DNA of 64,000 nucleotides. Origin: Aphrocallistes beatrix (taxonomy: Eukaryota; Porifera; Hexactinellida; Sceptrulophora; Aphrocallistidae). The notes beneath the pieces were generated by a model. It was given only the letters and a program-made list of their open reading frames with translations. It was not told the origin of the DNA and did not search any database. The stretch is from positions 1,239,550 through 1,303,549 of the forward strand of contig OY725493.1 in assembly GCA_963281255.1 (NCBI GenBank), written 5' to 3'. Both the position numbers and the translations under genes were made by a program. Shown here piece by piece: positions 1-12,798 of the stretch (position 1 is the stretch's first letter; each line of letters opens with the position of its first letter).

Positions 1-3000
1 ACGCTCCCGGGTATTCTGCTAATACAAGTGAGTTTGTTTCATTGTAATCTATACTTAAGTTTGAATAACTTTGATATTTATACTGTCTTTAGCCTCAAAA
101 TCTCCTCAGCTAGCGGCTGATATTGGAGATGATTCGAGTGAAAAGATTGGTATTTAACTTATTACATTAAATCTTAGGGACCGTTCAACCGTTACGTAAC
201 GCTTCCAATGGGGTACGGGGGTAGCAAAGTGTGACAACCCTATCATTGTTGTATTACAAGGTGGTCAAAAACATGAATAGGGAGGGGAGTGTCTAAAATC
301 AGAGAATTTTGCGTTACGTATAACATTTGAACGTCCCCTTAGTGTTTTGTACCAGGAGTTGTGCTATGATTTGAGGAGGCAGGCATTTGTATTACTAAGT
401 AGATTTAATTTTAATTTTAAAGTTTTGCTGACTTTGCGCAGTATATACGCGGACACTGCCCGTTATGACTATCCTAATTTTATTCAATAAAAATAATACA
501 CAAATATTTACCCTAGAATTATCTTGCAATTGTGAAGGGTTTTGACATGTGATGTGGTATCATGTTAGATTTGTTCACATTCCTAGGATGTCAGTTTTTC
601 TATCTTTTTTTTAGTTTTCAATAGGTAAAATTTACAAAAATCATTAATTTTAAAATGTAGATTGGGAGAATCTCGAGTTCAAGCGGACTGACTGGGGAGC
701 AGATGAAGAGGGAGATACAACAGTGAATCATCACTTAGATGAAGAGTATGACGAGGACAAGCGTATTGAGGTATTGTATTGCTTCGGTTATAACGCGAAG
801 TTCTATCGCTGTGAAATATTCTGATTCTATATTGTTAGACCATCCTGACAGAAGGACTGGAAATTTGCAATTCTAACTATGATCCAGATCTTCAGTCGGA
901 CGTCCCAGTGAACCCTGCCTCTACAACGAATATGACAGAATCAAAGAGGCAAAATATTATATAATGAATTGCGATTATTAGAAATCTTATTTTACTAGAA
1001 AATATTACTGCATTATTTTCTTTTTAGTGACTCAACATTGTCACCACAAACAGTCCAACCAAAAAGCAATGGGATCTCGTATCCAATATTATCACCACAG
1101 ACCACCTCCCTTCCTACTCCTTCTGCCTCCATTCCTGAGTCAAGGTCCCATTCGCACCATCAAGCTATGGGAGAGGTGCTGACCCGAGTGGACAAGATGA
1201 ATCTCAAGAGAAAAGTTCGATCTAAAGTAAGATTTGTCAATATCATAATAACAAGCGATTGGCGCACTGGCGTAGCAAGCATTTCGTGTCGGCAGAGTCG
1301 CCGTACGGGCGCCTGGGGAATTAAAAATACCTATTATTGACTAATTTCACCGACCCATTTCGAAATTTTGTAAAATATATCTATATATTTTAAACAAAAC
1401 TGAAGGTGACCACAAAGTATCAGAAATATACAAGTGGGAATCTACACCTCTAATAAACACAGGTCAAACTGTTGAAAGCTAATTCCTAGCATATTTTGGA
1501 GATTTTTTTAACAAACAACAATATTTCCTTTAAAACTAAATAATTCACTTCTATTCTACTTAGATCCCTCAAGCACCTGTCGAACTTCCTAAAAAGGTCA
1601 TAGATAGTCTAGACATGCTCGTGCAGGTTTGTTATCTGTTCTCTATCAGGTGTACATTGAGTATTAGCTGATCTATCTTCAAGTGCTAATACCGAGTTTG
1701 TGTTCATAGTTTGGCAATCTGGACAATCTCGATCATATCACAGCAGAACACGAGGTAACCAAGCATCTCAGTGACATAATTATACATTTATAAATTGATT
1801 TATCTCTGTTTTCATCTCAAAGGAGCCTGAAACGAATTCGCTGCTCCCCGAAGTTGCGAGGTAATTCCAGGGCATATACTGGCTTGCATGTTATTATACG
1901 TACATATTAGTGTAATACTGAAATCTAACCGGTTAGTTCTACTGATCAAGTGGATGCTGATTCGAAGCCAGCCCTTCAAGAGATTAACAAACAACCTTCA
2001 ATCGATGATAGTGTTCCAATCAAGACTGAAACCGCTTCGCCCCCAACCTCGCCTCCTCCCAAGAGTTCCTCCTCTCCCCTTCGATCCCCTCTTCCTGAGC
2101 CACAGCCCCTCCCCGATCCTCCCTCTTCCCTCTCCTCGGCCCCCCCTCACACCACAGCTCCTGCAATGCAGCCGCACACACAGTACCAGCAACACATGAA
2201 TAGGCAAGGAGAGAAGAAGGGATACTCAGACAACAGTGGGAAAATGCACCACCACGGAGTGATGGCTGGAAACTCCAGCGCAGCTAAAATGCAACACCAA
2301 CAGATGGCAGCTCCGCCTGTAAGTTTTTCTATAGGCCCATAACATAATATATTTTATCAGTTATTTTTCAGATGAACTCCACCGAACAACCAGCCGCTAT
2401 GCCATTCTTAATGGCTGGTCCAATGGGAGTAGCTAACCACAACGTTCCGAATTCTCTCCCATCAAACATCCCTAACATTCCCAGAGGTGAGATATATGAC
2501 AAAATTACTTATATATATAATTACGCATACATAGGGAATTGATTAATATGAACTGTTGTAGGCACTAAGAACTACCCCATGATATACAACACTCAGGGAG
2601 TGCCGCAATTCTCCATGATGGTTAGTTGCTATCAATATGTGTTATTTTCGCGTTTCTAACCAATTGATTTTATCTTAATTCTTATAGTTTAATTTTATTG
2701 TTTTTACACATTTGTTAGCCCAATTTCTATGTCGATCAAGAAATGATGCGAATGGTAAGTTTTGTTAACATTAAACTGCGTTTACACATAAGAATAACTA
2801 TTCATTGCATTCTCTACACAGATGACATCGCAAGCTAATGCTGCGCCCAATATGATGAAGGACCAGAATACCAATCCTGGATTCCCAAGTAGTTTATATG
2901 ATCCCTTTTCAATGTACGTACATTGCTGTGATGATTTATGATCTTCTGTTCCACTAGACAACGATTCTAAGTTTCATGAACCGACATCTCCTGGAAATCC

Positions 3001-3873
3001 CCAGAGTTAGTGTTACAAATAGTATGTATATTTGCTCAGTTATCATCAATATTTATCATATCTCTCTATTAGGTGGAATTCCGGCTTATGTGAACTTCCC
3101 TATCCATGGATATCTTCCAAACTTCTTCCCTAATTTCTTTCCCATGGTAATTATATTGCTTGAAGTTCTATTATTTCTGAATACTATCTTCTGCAAAATC
3201 TTATACTGTACTGTTCCTCTTTAGATGCCGAAAGGAAATCCCGTTACTCCGACAGGAGGACAAACTCCCTTCCAGACTCAACCCCCTATTCCAGCCAACA
3301 TGTCAGCCATGCCCGAGCACACCGAATATAAGGCGAACTACCCATCTGTGCAGCAGAAACCAGGTAATCGCCTCCTGTTTCAAGCATTTCGATTTTTTGA
3401 AAAGTAACATTATCAATACTTCGTCTGTTGTTAGGTATCCCTCAACAGAATGACATCGCGAACATGTACAAGGTAGGCTGGGATATAAAAATGAAGGAGT
3501 TTGATTGAGTTTATGGTTTTATTCATTGTTCTCTCAGCCTTTCGATCAGAAGACTGGGTATCCTTTCAACTTCGGCTACCCCATGGCTCCTTACGTGACT
3601 CCACAGATGGTGCCTCAAGCAATGTCACAGCAGCAGCAACCGCAGTACTCGGCCATGACCCCGAACGTGGTAATATACCGTTACTCCCTTCAATACTGTG
3701 GTTAATACTGCCTCAGATTTTGTCGTTGGGAAATTGAGTGCATTAATTGGACCTTTTATAGTTCAGCTTTAACTTCAGCACTTTCAGTGTATAATCCATT
3801 CATTCATGTTATTTGCAACCTTTCTTTTTAGCTGCATCAACAGAACATCGATACACAGAGACAGAAGTGGTAG
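1..3873 (+). CDS. UBAP2/UBAP2L (Lingerer)-like protein, 5' end outside window
   Basis: Multi-exon gene entering from the left edge. Frame-consistent exons: 1-27, 93-149, 661-770, 839-948, 1028-1226, 1564-1626, 1710-1754, 1823-1860, 1937-2318, 2372-2486, 2562-2620, 2719-2754, 2822-2888, 3073-3146, 3225-3363, 3435-3472, 3538-3669, 3832-3873 (TAG). The exons at 1564-1754 encode a segment (IPQAPVELP, then VQFGNLDNL) that resembles the conserved IP-x-x-x-VE(M/L)P...VQFG block of UBAP2/UBAP2L/Lingerer (DUF3697). It is preceded by an acidic Trp-containing stretch (DWENLEF, TDWGADEEG) and followed by a Pro/Ser-rich and Gln/Met/Pro-rich tail with PNF, YPM and FPM motifs, also typical of that family. 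These RNA-associated cytoplasmic proteins act in stress granules and translation; the UBA domain would lie upstream of the window. The intron at 949-1027 appears to be GC-AG. The family call rests on one short motif plus composition, so it is moderate; the gene structure is firmer. Confidence 0.55.
1252..1515. repeat. Dispersed repeat family copy (inside a UBAP2-like intron)
   Basis: GC core (GGCGCACTGGCGTAGCAAGC, GGCAGAGTCGCCGTACGGGC, GCCTGGGG) followed by the AT module ('atctacacctctaataaaca', 'caaactgttgaaagctaatt', 'ctagcatattttgga'). It fills most of the 337-bp intron 1227-1563, the second-longest intron of the visible gene. Confidence 0.7.
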
Positions 3874-4268
3874 GATGCACAGAAGAGATCATCCTCTCTA
3901 GCACTGATTACACCCCACATATTACATTAAGTATATTTACTAGTTCATAGCCCCCTTTGCACCAGATCTATGTACTTAGTCTTTAAATGGTAGTCTTAAA
4001 TCGCTTCATTTTTGGTTTAGCATTTTTAGAACTGTAATCTTGCTTTTCGTGCGAATTTCACAAATCTGCAATCACTATGAATGATTATGTATTCTTTTCA
4101 TGTATAGTAGAATTTGAGTCAGTTCAGATTTCCAGACTTGTTCTTATAGATGCAGTCTGTATTCATTCATGCAGAGTTATATGAATCAAAATACTTTATG
4201 CGAATTATTTGTAGAGTTTACAACATCTCCGGTGGTTACTGTGATGGGGCGAGTTTCAGTTTAAAATT

Positions 4269-4274
4269 AATAAA
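4269..4274 (+). promoter_or_regulatory. Poly(A) signal AATAAA for the UBAP2-like gene
   Basis: Canonical AATAAA about 395 bp after the stop codon at 3873. It is the first clear hexamer seen downstream and would give a 3' UTR of about 400 nt. There is no transcript evidence. Confidence 0.4.
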
Positions 4275-4998
4275 TGCAGTCTAAACCGATCTTTTCTCTA
4301 TATCTTACAGGTTACAGGCAACAATAAGAATAGAAGATAGAATTTGATTAGATTTGGAATTTCTGACACATAAATAGTGAGAAATAATAAGAAAAACTCG
4401 GTATTGACTGTACCATATAATAAATACATATGCGTACATCTGTATTCATAATAACAGCTTTTTATTCGAATTATATAATATAGTAAACTGGATTTTACTT
4501 GAATGCTTTTCGAGTGCGGTAGAAGCTCTGTGGATGGAATACGATTAGTGAGCTAAGTTCGGATCAATTTGGATTGTAATAAACCAATCAAGTTTGGTAT
4601 CCTAGAGGGGGGTGATAATAATGAAACATTAAAGTCTACTGGAAACTAGTTTGAAGGAATAGTTATTGTTAATACTTCCTATTTGGATATAAAGCTTTTT
4701 GTTATTTTGATGTGAGAGTTTGATCCACCGCACAGCTAGGTGATCCATATTATGTTAAAAGATGAAATTTGAATGATTGCCAACATGTTGATTTTCTATC
4801 ACGGAATATTTACTTCCATATTGTTTATATTCACAATTTTCTTGAGGTGCTAATTGTCGAACGCAAAAAGTACGCCGCTTATTTCCATTATGAATAGCAA
4901 TTAATTTCCCTCACGATATAATTCTCTCAATAATATTCAACTTTTTTATCAATCTAGTACAGTGTATTTTCAAACCAACAGCATTGAATCTAGTTCCA
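4275..4998. other. AT-rich intergenic spacer
   Basis: No coding exon, RNA gene or repeat was recognised here. It should hold the end of the UBAP2-like transcript and the promoter and 5' UTR of the ankyrin gene. Confidence 0.5.
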
Positions 4999-7900
4999 AT
5001 GCTATCATCACTATTTAAATCATTTAATCAAGCTGATAGTGTAAAAGGTGAGTAGTTGTAGATGACACCGAACTAACTAGCTGTATGTAATGCTCCTCTC
5101 TTGTATCTCCATTAGATGCTGAAGCGAGAGAAATGATACTCCAGCAAGGGCAGCTTTTTATCCACCTCACTACAAACTGGTTTTATGGAGATAGTTTCAA
5201 GCCCTGTTTAGCTGTTCCTTCTATCGACCATCAAAAGCAGGTAATCATGCTTGAAAACAATCCAAAAGTTACAAAGATTGCCGTAAATGCGAAGAGTATA
5301 ATCTTCTCAAGCATGAATACCATCGATAAGGCAAGGGATGTTCTTGTCCAAGAGATACAATCAGCATATCAATTAGAAGATCGACGTTTCTTAGAAAGGA
5401 TATTTGAGACGCCTTGGGTTAAGAGAGAAAAAATTGAGTCATTTACCTCTACAACGGATATGTTGCTGTATACTCTATCACATCCTTCCAGTCTGAATGT
5501 ATTAGACTGGGTTTTATTACAGAAAGAGATCAAATGGGAACACAGGGATCCTGAAAATAATACACTCTTACATTTAGCGCTCAAAAATTTCGATGATGTA
5601 GAAAAGATCGTCTATGTGATGGATAGTGTATATAATGCCAAGCCTGAGTTGATTAATCAACTCAACACTGCTCAGGTTACGCCTTTAGAGCTCAGCATCC
5701 AATTGAATAAACTCAATTCCAGATTATTGGACTGCTTCCAAACGAACAAAGCTAAAATATTTCATATACAACAAGACGGGACTTATACGATCCTACTGGA
5801 CAGATTTGAGGTTGGTATCCTGGATACAGAACTCGTCGTTTCTTCTGAAAGTTTTAACGACTCAAAATGGAGAATTTGTTCTCCCATATTTGGTCCTTAC
5901 CATTGCGTAATGTGCCGGGCTGAAGAATTTCAGTGTCTAACATCTGCTGAATTTACTGTTGATTGTCAAGCGAAGATGTATTCCTTTCCATGCATACAGC
6001 TAATCTCCTTTCTCACGAGTAATAGAATACTGATGGATTTGCATATCGCAGCGAGATATTCTTGTGCCATTAACCTGCCCCACTTATTCAATCAACAAAC
6101 GTATCTGAAATTGATTGACAAGAATGGAAACAATTTACTACATTCGTCACTCTTAGCTGCAGAGTTGAATAATTTCACACATTTGCTAGTCCTTCATAGA
6201 GATATTGAGACAAAGATTGACTTACTTATGATGCCAAACTCTGAAAGTTTAACCCCGATACATATTCTGATTGACAAGCACGAATATGGCCTAATTAGCA
6301 GTTTTCTAGCTTACAGAACAATCAATGGCAATAATCTCTGTCATATCGCGATGGCAGCTAATGACATCCGACTCCTTAGAGTGATACTGGAAGAAACTGG
6401 ATGTCTGGATCTGTGTAACGAACTGAATGGTCAGGGCGAATCTCCTCTGATTCTTGGTATAAATAGAGAGTCTACACAGGCAGTTGAACACCTGTTAGAA
6501 AAAGTCCGCGGCTGTAAGTTGGAACAAGAAGATGACCAAGGACGCAACTGCCTCCACATCTCCATAATGAATTATAATGAAGATATATTTGCTCTACTGT
6601 TATCTGCTGTAGTCGAGTATGACCCTAACCATGACGTCATCAATTCCAAACTCGACGGGTTGACTCCGTTTCTGCTAAGTTTGAAAGAGCACAGACCAGA
6701 TGCTGCCATTAAACTAGTGCAATCGAGTGCCTTCATTGGTAGAGGACAAGATTTATTTCCTCACATTATGGACTACTACAACAACTCTCTTAGCTTAAAG
6801 GAGCTCATTACCTTACCATTAAATCAGGGAAACGTAGGCAACGATTTCAATCCATCTAAGGTAGCTTCCATTCTAGATTTGAGAGATGAGCAACAAAACT
6901 CTCTTTTACACTACTCCCTTAAATCGGGTATAGTCACAGGTTTTCAAAATATTCTGAAAGAAAGTCCTCTGAGTATAATCTTAACTCTTGACAATGAGAA
7001 TAACCATATATTACTCACCGCACTAAAACTGGAGCTAATCGATCAATGCAACAACATTGTAGACGCAGTAGTAGACCAAGCGGATTCTGCTAACTGCGAT
7101 GCTTTTGTAAATCAGAAGAATATTTATGGAGAGTGTCCCATTTCTCTCTCAGTCATCAGAGGCTATACTTATGTAATCACGGGGCTCATCAGATTGAAAA
7201 CTCGTCTTGACGTGGTGGATGGCAAAAACAACAATATTTTTCACATCTTATTAGAGCAACCAAGTTCTCCGGCTGTCTTCGGAACATTCAAATTTCTTAT
7301 GGAAGAAACTCATCTACGTCATCTCCTCACGCAAACCAATGATCTGAAAGAGAATCCATTGCATTTAGTGGTGAAGAATAGTCACGTCAATATTATTCCC
7401 CTTCTAATCAAGGAAGATATGATAGCTGGGTTCAAAGAGCCCGATGGATCGACTCTACTGCACTATGCTGTAATTTGTGATTCTTCGGCGAATCAGGAAA
7501 GTGTTATCCAGGAGATTTTGAAGCATAAAGACATTTTGAATACTCCCGACTTTTCAGGACAAACCCCACTCTTCTACGCCATCATTCGAATGAAGCTTGC
7601 AATCGTAAAATTGCTGTTAGAGAAACGTCCCAACTTGTCCGCTACTGATAACTCAGGTCAAGACGTCCTGCATTACGCAATAGCTGGGTTGGATTGCTTG
7701 ATATTCCAAACTGTAATGCTAGCTTTTAATCAGAGTAAGTTGATTGATTATGGCAACTATCTCCTTTTTTGCATCAAACGAGGAAACTTGATTTATCTGA
7801 AAGAGATGCTAGTTCTAAACCCAAGCATTAATCAGAAAGATGACCAAGGTTCCACTCTATTACATCACATGGCCAGTCGCAGAGATAGAGCTAAAATGCT

Positions 7901-10900
7901 CCAATCACTGGTGACCCATATTGATGGTTCTTCCAATGAGGAATACTACGCCCAATGTGACAATGAAGGTAAGACTCCATTACACATAACAATAGAAAAT
8001 GGTAATTTCGATGCTTTCAAGCTGATGTTCCATAGCACCTGCCATATCTACGTTAGAGATAAGCAGGGAGATACTCTGCTGCACTCAGCTGCCAGAAGCA
8101 GCGATTTGGAGATTGTGAATGATCTTCTAAGATTATTGTGTGCTACCTTGAAAAGAAAAGAATTCGATTCATTTCTTCATATACAGAATACAAGAAGTTT
8201 GAGTGCATTACATCTGGCTATTAAGCTCAGAAGAGATTACTGTGTCCAGTGCTTGATTGATGCCCGAGCTACTCTCTCTTCTGCTTCTAGAACAGGAGGA
8301 GTTTCTCTTTCCGGAGGCAGCGAAGATCTAACACTGAATATCTATTCTACAACTCCCACTCACAATATCAGTAGTGTAAGCCAAGAATTAGGTAACCTTC
8401 CTTCTACAATGTATGCTGGCTACAGTATTGATTCGGATGATAGTTTGTTTATTGTAGCGGAGTTGCCTGAGCTAAATGTTACTCAGGTCAAAGAGAGCCA
8501 CGAAATATTTCCTGTAACTTCTATGGCAGAGAAATCCTTGAAACTTCTCCTCAAATCTCCGAGTGCCGAACCCCTGAGATTCGCAGTTAAAAACAAACTG
8601 ATTGATCCTACGAAAGACCTTTTCAAGTCAGGAAGTATAAGCGATATTATATCTGAGGAGATAAGCCTTCAGGTTTCAGGGTATTTAGTGGAGATAGATA
8701 CTTCTGACAGATCACAGCACTTTAAAGCATGTTCCAATCTTGCCAATACTGTAACAGACTCTATTGACTGTCTCCATTCCCAGTTGAAGTTATTATCAGA
8801 GTGTGAGGAACTGAACTTGAGAAATGATGAGCAAGTCTTTAAGAAATATCTCATATGGAAAGCTGTGTTGTCTAGCCTCGAGAAGCTTACGCCCGAGGCT
8901 CTGAAACTGTTCTTATCCTACGATCTTTTGAGGTTTGATTACCACTATTGCTTCTATAAGAAATCCCTTCTTCACTACGCCATAGAGAGGGGAAAACCAG
9001 TTAATTTTATACTTTGTATCCTAAAGTATATTCAGGAACTAGAGGTTAGTTGTCCTGAGAAAACAAAATTGAATGGAGACCGGTTTATCGATGTTTCTAA
9101 CTCGCAAGGTAAAACCGCACTCCATCTTTGTATTGAGGAGAAGCAGATCGATGTATTGAAGACATTGCTTGATTTCTCGCCTGACATAACTAAACCAGAC
9201 TCAAATAGAAACACACCTCTACACCTAGCAGTCAGCAGCCTCAGTGCAGAAATGGTGAAACATATAATAACGTATGTACTCAAGCAGTCAACTCCCCGCA
9301 GGATACTCCATCTGCAGAATTCTGATCGCCTAACACCTCTGCAGCTAGCTGTTGATCTTGGCAGCTTGCCAGTTCTAACTTGTTTGCTATCAAACGAATG
9401 TTCTACTTACCTTTTGGATCTCTGTTTTCGCAACAGAAAAGCAGACCTCTTGAATCTCTTGCTGAAGGCTGGGGCTGGATTAGATATCAGGGATTCTTTC
9501 GGGAATTCCGTGTTGCATCTAGCTGTGATACACGAGGACATAAGTACTATGCAGGATCTGATTGCTACCGTTAAAAGAAAATACGATTTATGTTCATTTC
9601 TCTCAAAGACTAATGACATGGGGATCACTCCACTTCATGCCGCAATAAAATGCGACAACCTCCAAGCTGTGAAGATACTAGTGTCTGTAGGAGCGCAGCT
9701 GGTCAATAACGAAAAGTTCGGTGAGCACACTAATACCCGTTTTGAATTCATGAAGAAGTTAAAATTTGTTAGCATGAAAACGGATCCTGGGAGCCTGTAT
9801 CTAGGATTCAAATTGTCTCCTTTTTACTGTATTGTCACATGTCTGCCAGAAATGAAGAAAACTGAGCTAATTAAGGGCTCTTCTCAAAACTTGAACATTT
9901 TGACAGAGATGAACGTAATATCCATTTGCTGTTGCGAATCTTCCATACCATTAGATCTCGCAATAGGTGAGAAATTAATCCGAGAGGGCACTTCACTCTT
10001 AGATGGTTCCCCGATTTCGAATCTGATTTCAAAAGTCGGGTCAGTGGCTGTCGTGGAGATCTTCTTAGCGAGATTTTCGGGGTTTACCACTTATCTTCGT
10101 CGAGGTTGGAATATGTCTATGATCGAGTCAGCAGTATATAATCCTGAACTTGAAGTACTTAAGTTGCTGTTGGACAAGTTACCTCCATCCGTGCCTAAGA
10201 GCGAAAGAATAAAGATCAGTTATTGTCTATCAAGCTCTCTTAAGTTGAGTGTCGAAAATGAATTAATCGGTGCATTTGATCTACTATTGGACAAGCAGGC
10301 AGATGTCTACTCCACCTTTGGGATTAATAGCGATACATTACTTCATTTGATGGTGATTAATGACACGAGTAGTGCGTTCATTTCATCCGCAATGAAGAGA
10401 ATTAGTTTAGTAGAAGATAAGCACAGTGCTGGATTGCGTTTTATTAACTATCAAAATTCGAATGGACGAACTGCATTACATTCTAGCACCGATCTCAAGA
10501 AAGAGCAGATGGTAGAGTGTCTGCTTACCTGGAGTCCTGACCTATCCATCAGAGATTCACAAGGCAATACTGTCCTTCATCTAGCTGTGCAGTCGAATAA
10601 CATTAAGCTTGTTCGTATGCTAATAACTGCTCTTAAGAATGCACCAGATACTACTCAATCCCCTCTCGATTCCCCAAACAAGATTGGCTGTAGACCTTTA
10701 CATCTCGCAGTGCTAGGAGGGAATGTCTCCATTACTGAGCTACTGTTAGAGACGGAGTGCGCTTATAGCAGCACTCAAGACAGGTTTGGAGACACGTTTC
10801 TGCACTACGCTGTCTGTAGTAAGAAGAGTCAACTGATGCTTGTTAAACTGCTAATCAAGTTTAATCAAACTCTGCACAGTAAAAAGAGAATGTTGAATAC

Positions 10901-11441
10901 TCGGGATAGGCGAGGGAACACTCCGTTGCTTCTCGCTGAGACGCTTGAGCGAGAAGAAATCGCGGAATGTATCAGAACGTCATCTGGTACAGCCGACGAA
11001 CCGAACTCCCAGGCGCTACACTCTGGTCCGAATAGAATATCTTATCAGCTGGTACGCATTCTCGCAGAGCAAACTGACGTCGGATACATACCAAGGGAGA
11101 TCAGCCAGGAACTGGGAATACATTCTCATTTCTTGTCCACTCCAAACTCTCAAGCGTCTATCACAGGCTGCTACTGGTGTGGAGACAGTTCCAATGAGAT
11201 GGATGGGTTAACATGTTCTACCGCTTGCTTCTTCCGCCTACACACCTGGTGCTTGGAAAAAGCTGAACAGTTTTGCGGCGTATTGCTATGCAGTCTGCCA
11301 GGTTGCAGTAGCGAGGTGATGGGTGGCACTCACGGGTGCTGCTGTGGAGCACATCTGAAGGTGTTGCTTGCTCTAAGAGGAAAAGACTTGAAATGTGGAG
11401 ATAAGACTTGTCCTCATTGGTACGAGGAAATGCCTCCATAA
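4999..11441 (+). CDS. Giant ankyrin-repeat protein with C-terminal Cys-rich (putative zinc-binding) module
   Basis: Two exons, 4999-5047 and 5116-11441, give 2124 residues. The short first exon has an ATG, ends in GTGAGT with phase 1, and joins in frame upstream of Met 5133, so it is preferred over an in-exon start. The body has many ankyrin repeats, recognisable by TLLHLA, TPLHLA and HLAV patterns. They are broken by non-ankyrin linkers near residues 1050-1290 and 1540-1700. About 130 N-terminal residues match no domain I know. The last ~110 residues are rich in Cys and His (CYWC, TCSTACFF, HTWC, LPGC, CCCGAH, CGDKTC), suggesting a cross-braced zinc fold of PHD/RING/ZZ type, but the spacing fits no one class cleanly. 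There is no FYVE, BTB, VPS9 or kinase signature, so Rabankyrin and VARP are unlikely. It is probably a cytoplasmic scaffold or ubiquitin-related adaptor; function unknown. The almost intronless 6.3-kb coding exon is unusual for such a repeat protein. Confidence 0.85.
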
Positions 11442-11724
11442 ATTGAGTTAAAATGAAGAATACCTGACAATCATGGCGATTCTAGATTTTTCAATAATTC
11501 GAAATTTATTTTACAACTGCATTGTACAAATTATATCCGTGTGGTTTTATGTGTTGATTAACTGATTGTCTGGTGTGCCTAATCTTGTAACTGTCAAATG
11601 TTTGTATATGATAGTATATATTTTTTTAAAACTTGGAAACTGATAATGAATTATTTCAGAAGTAAAAGCAGCTAAATTTAACTTGATTTTGCATCCAGGT
11701 AAGTAGGTAAGTACGGTTTGGGGA

Positions 11725-12432
11725 ATGATTTCTCGCCTTATGTTCTCACGGGTTCTTCCTCGTGCTCGCCCCCTGCTGGCCAGGTCGCCGGTTAGTCGCT
11801 TCTCCACCGCCGCCTCCTTAGACCCAGAAGCTGAGCCGGTCCCTGAGACCAACCCTAAGCGCGTTATTCAGAAATACCTGCAGCCGAGCCTCGGCGTCAC
11901 GGGGGTTTGGACCCTAGGGTTGGGGATACTGACCACTCTCATCTCCAAGGAGTACTTCATCCTCCACGCAGAGACCCCGATCGTTGCGGTGGACCTTGGC
12001 ATTATTATATTTTTCTATCGCCGCTTCGGGAAGCAAATCGCAGCATATTTTGATAAAGGGATCGATGAGCTCACCGCGCTCTTCTACAAAGAGAGACGCG
12101 ACCAAGTGACGAGTCTGGAAGATAAGATCAGTACAGAGGAGCAGACAGAGGACATGCTGAGTGTGCGGCACGACCTGTACGAGCTGGAGAAGGAGACCAA
12201 TCAGCTGGCGCTGCAGGTGGAGTACGAGCGGAGACAGGAGATGGTGAAGAAGGAGGTGAAGAACAGATTGGAGTACCATCTGGAGTTGGAGCGCCTCAAC
12301 AGGCGCTTGGAGCATGAGATGCTGGTTGAGTGGTTGAACGGGGAAGTGATCGCCTCGATAACTCCAGAGCAGCAGCGAACGACTCTTACACAGTGCATCT
12401 CTACACTCAAAGGCATCGCACAACCTTTATAA
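11725..12432 (+). CDS. ATP5PB: ATP synthase F0 subunit b, mitochondrial
   Basis: Single exon, 235 residues, ATG at 11725. The first ~28 residues are Arg/Ser/Leu-rich and lack acidic residues, as in a matrix-targeting presequence. Two hydrophobic stretches follow: around residues 56-78 (GVWTLGLGILTTLI) and 84-98 (IVAVDLGIIIFFY). A long charged helical region (residues ~110-220) then fits the peripheral stalk that reaches from the membrane to F1. The stretch KEYFILHAE followed by YRRFGKQI is typical of animal subunit b. Length is close to the human ~256-residue precursor. It is a component of Complex V in the inner mitochondrial membrane, holding the alpha3beta3 head static during rotation. It starts 284 bp after the ankyrin gene on the same strand. 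Confidence 0.92.
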   Translation: MISRLMFSRVLPRARPLLARSPVSRFSTAASLDPEAEPVPETNPKRVIQKYLQPSLGVTGVWTLGLGILTTLISKEYFILHAETPIVAVDLGIIIFFYRRFGKQIAAYFDKGIDELTALFYKERRDQVTSLEDKISTEEQTEDMLSVRHDLYELEKETNQLALQVEYERRQEMVKKEVKNRLEYHLELERLNRRLEHEMLVEWLNGEVIASITPEQQRTTLTQCISTLKGIAQPL

Positions 12433-12798
12433 TAACGAATTTGAGTTGGAAGCTCGCTGAATGAGCTCCAATACTGTATGATTCAAGTTACTTATGCGTG
12501 TGATGATATTACATAGGTTCTGTGTATGGTTCTGTGTTGTGTTACGATATGACGATATGAGTAGTAATCACTACAGCCATTTAGTACATCTAATTACAAC
12601 CCCAGGGTTCCAATTCGGTCATGGACCTAACTCCTTAACTGTGTTAATTGGGAATGGGTTGATATCTCCCGTGAATTGACCATATTTGGCGTCATTGAGT
12701 TGTCTACAGAAACTGATCTATTTTCGAGAACTACCTACCTATTAATATGTACTATATTGCTATACTATAAACCTATAAACTTGGTGCTTTAGCATTGA
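12433..12798. other. Intergenic spacer, ATP5PB to TMEM245
   Basis: About 366 bp. It contains a 61-codon open frame with no recognisable similarity, which I treat as chance. No repeat or RNA gene was seen. Confidence 0.5.

Noticed and set aside
11914-12423. 169-codon antisense open frame in ATP5PB
   Set aside because: Shadow of a strongly conserved gene; Leu/His-rich composition typical of antisense translation.
12494-12679. 61-codon open frame between ATP5PB and TMEM245
   Set aside because: No motif, and composition matches the AT-rich spacer.
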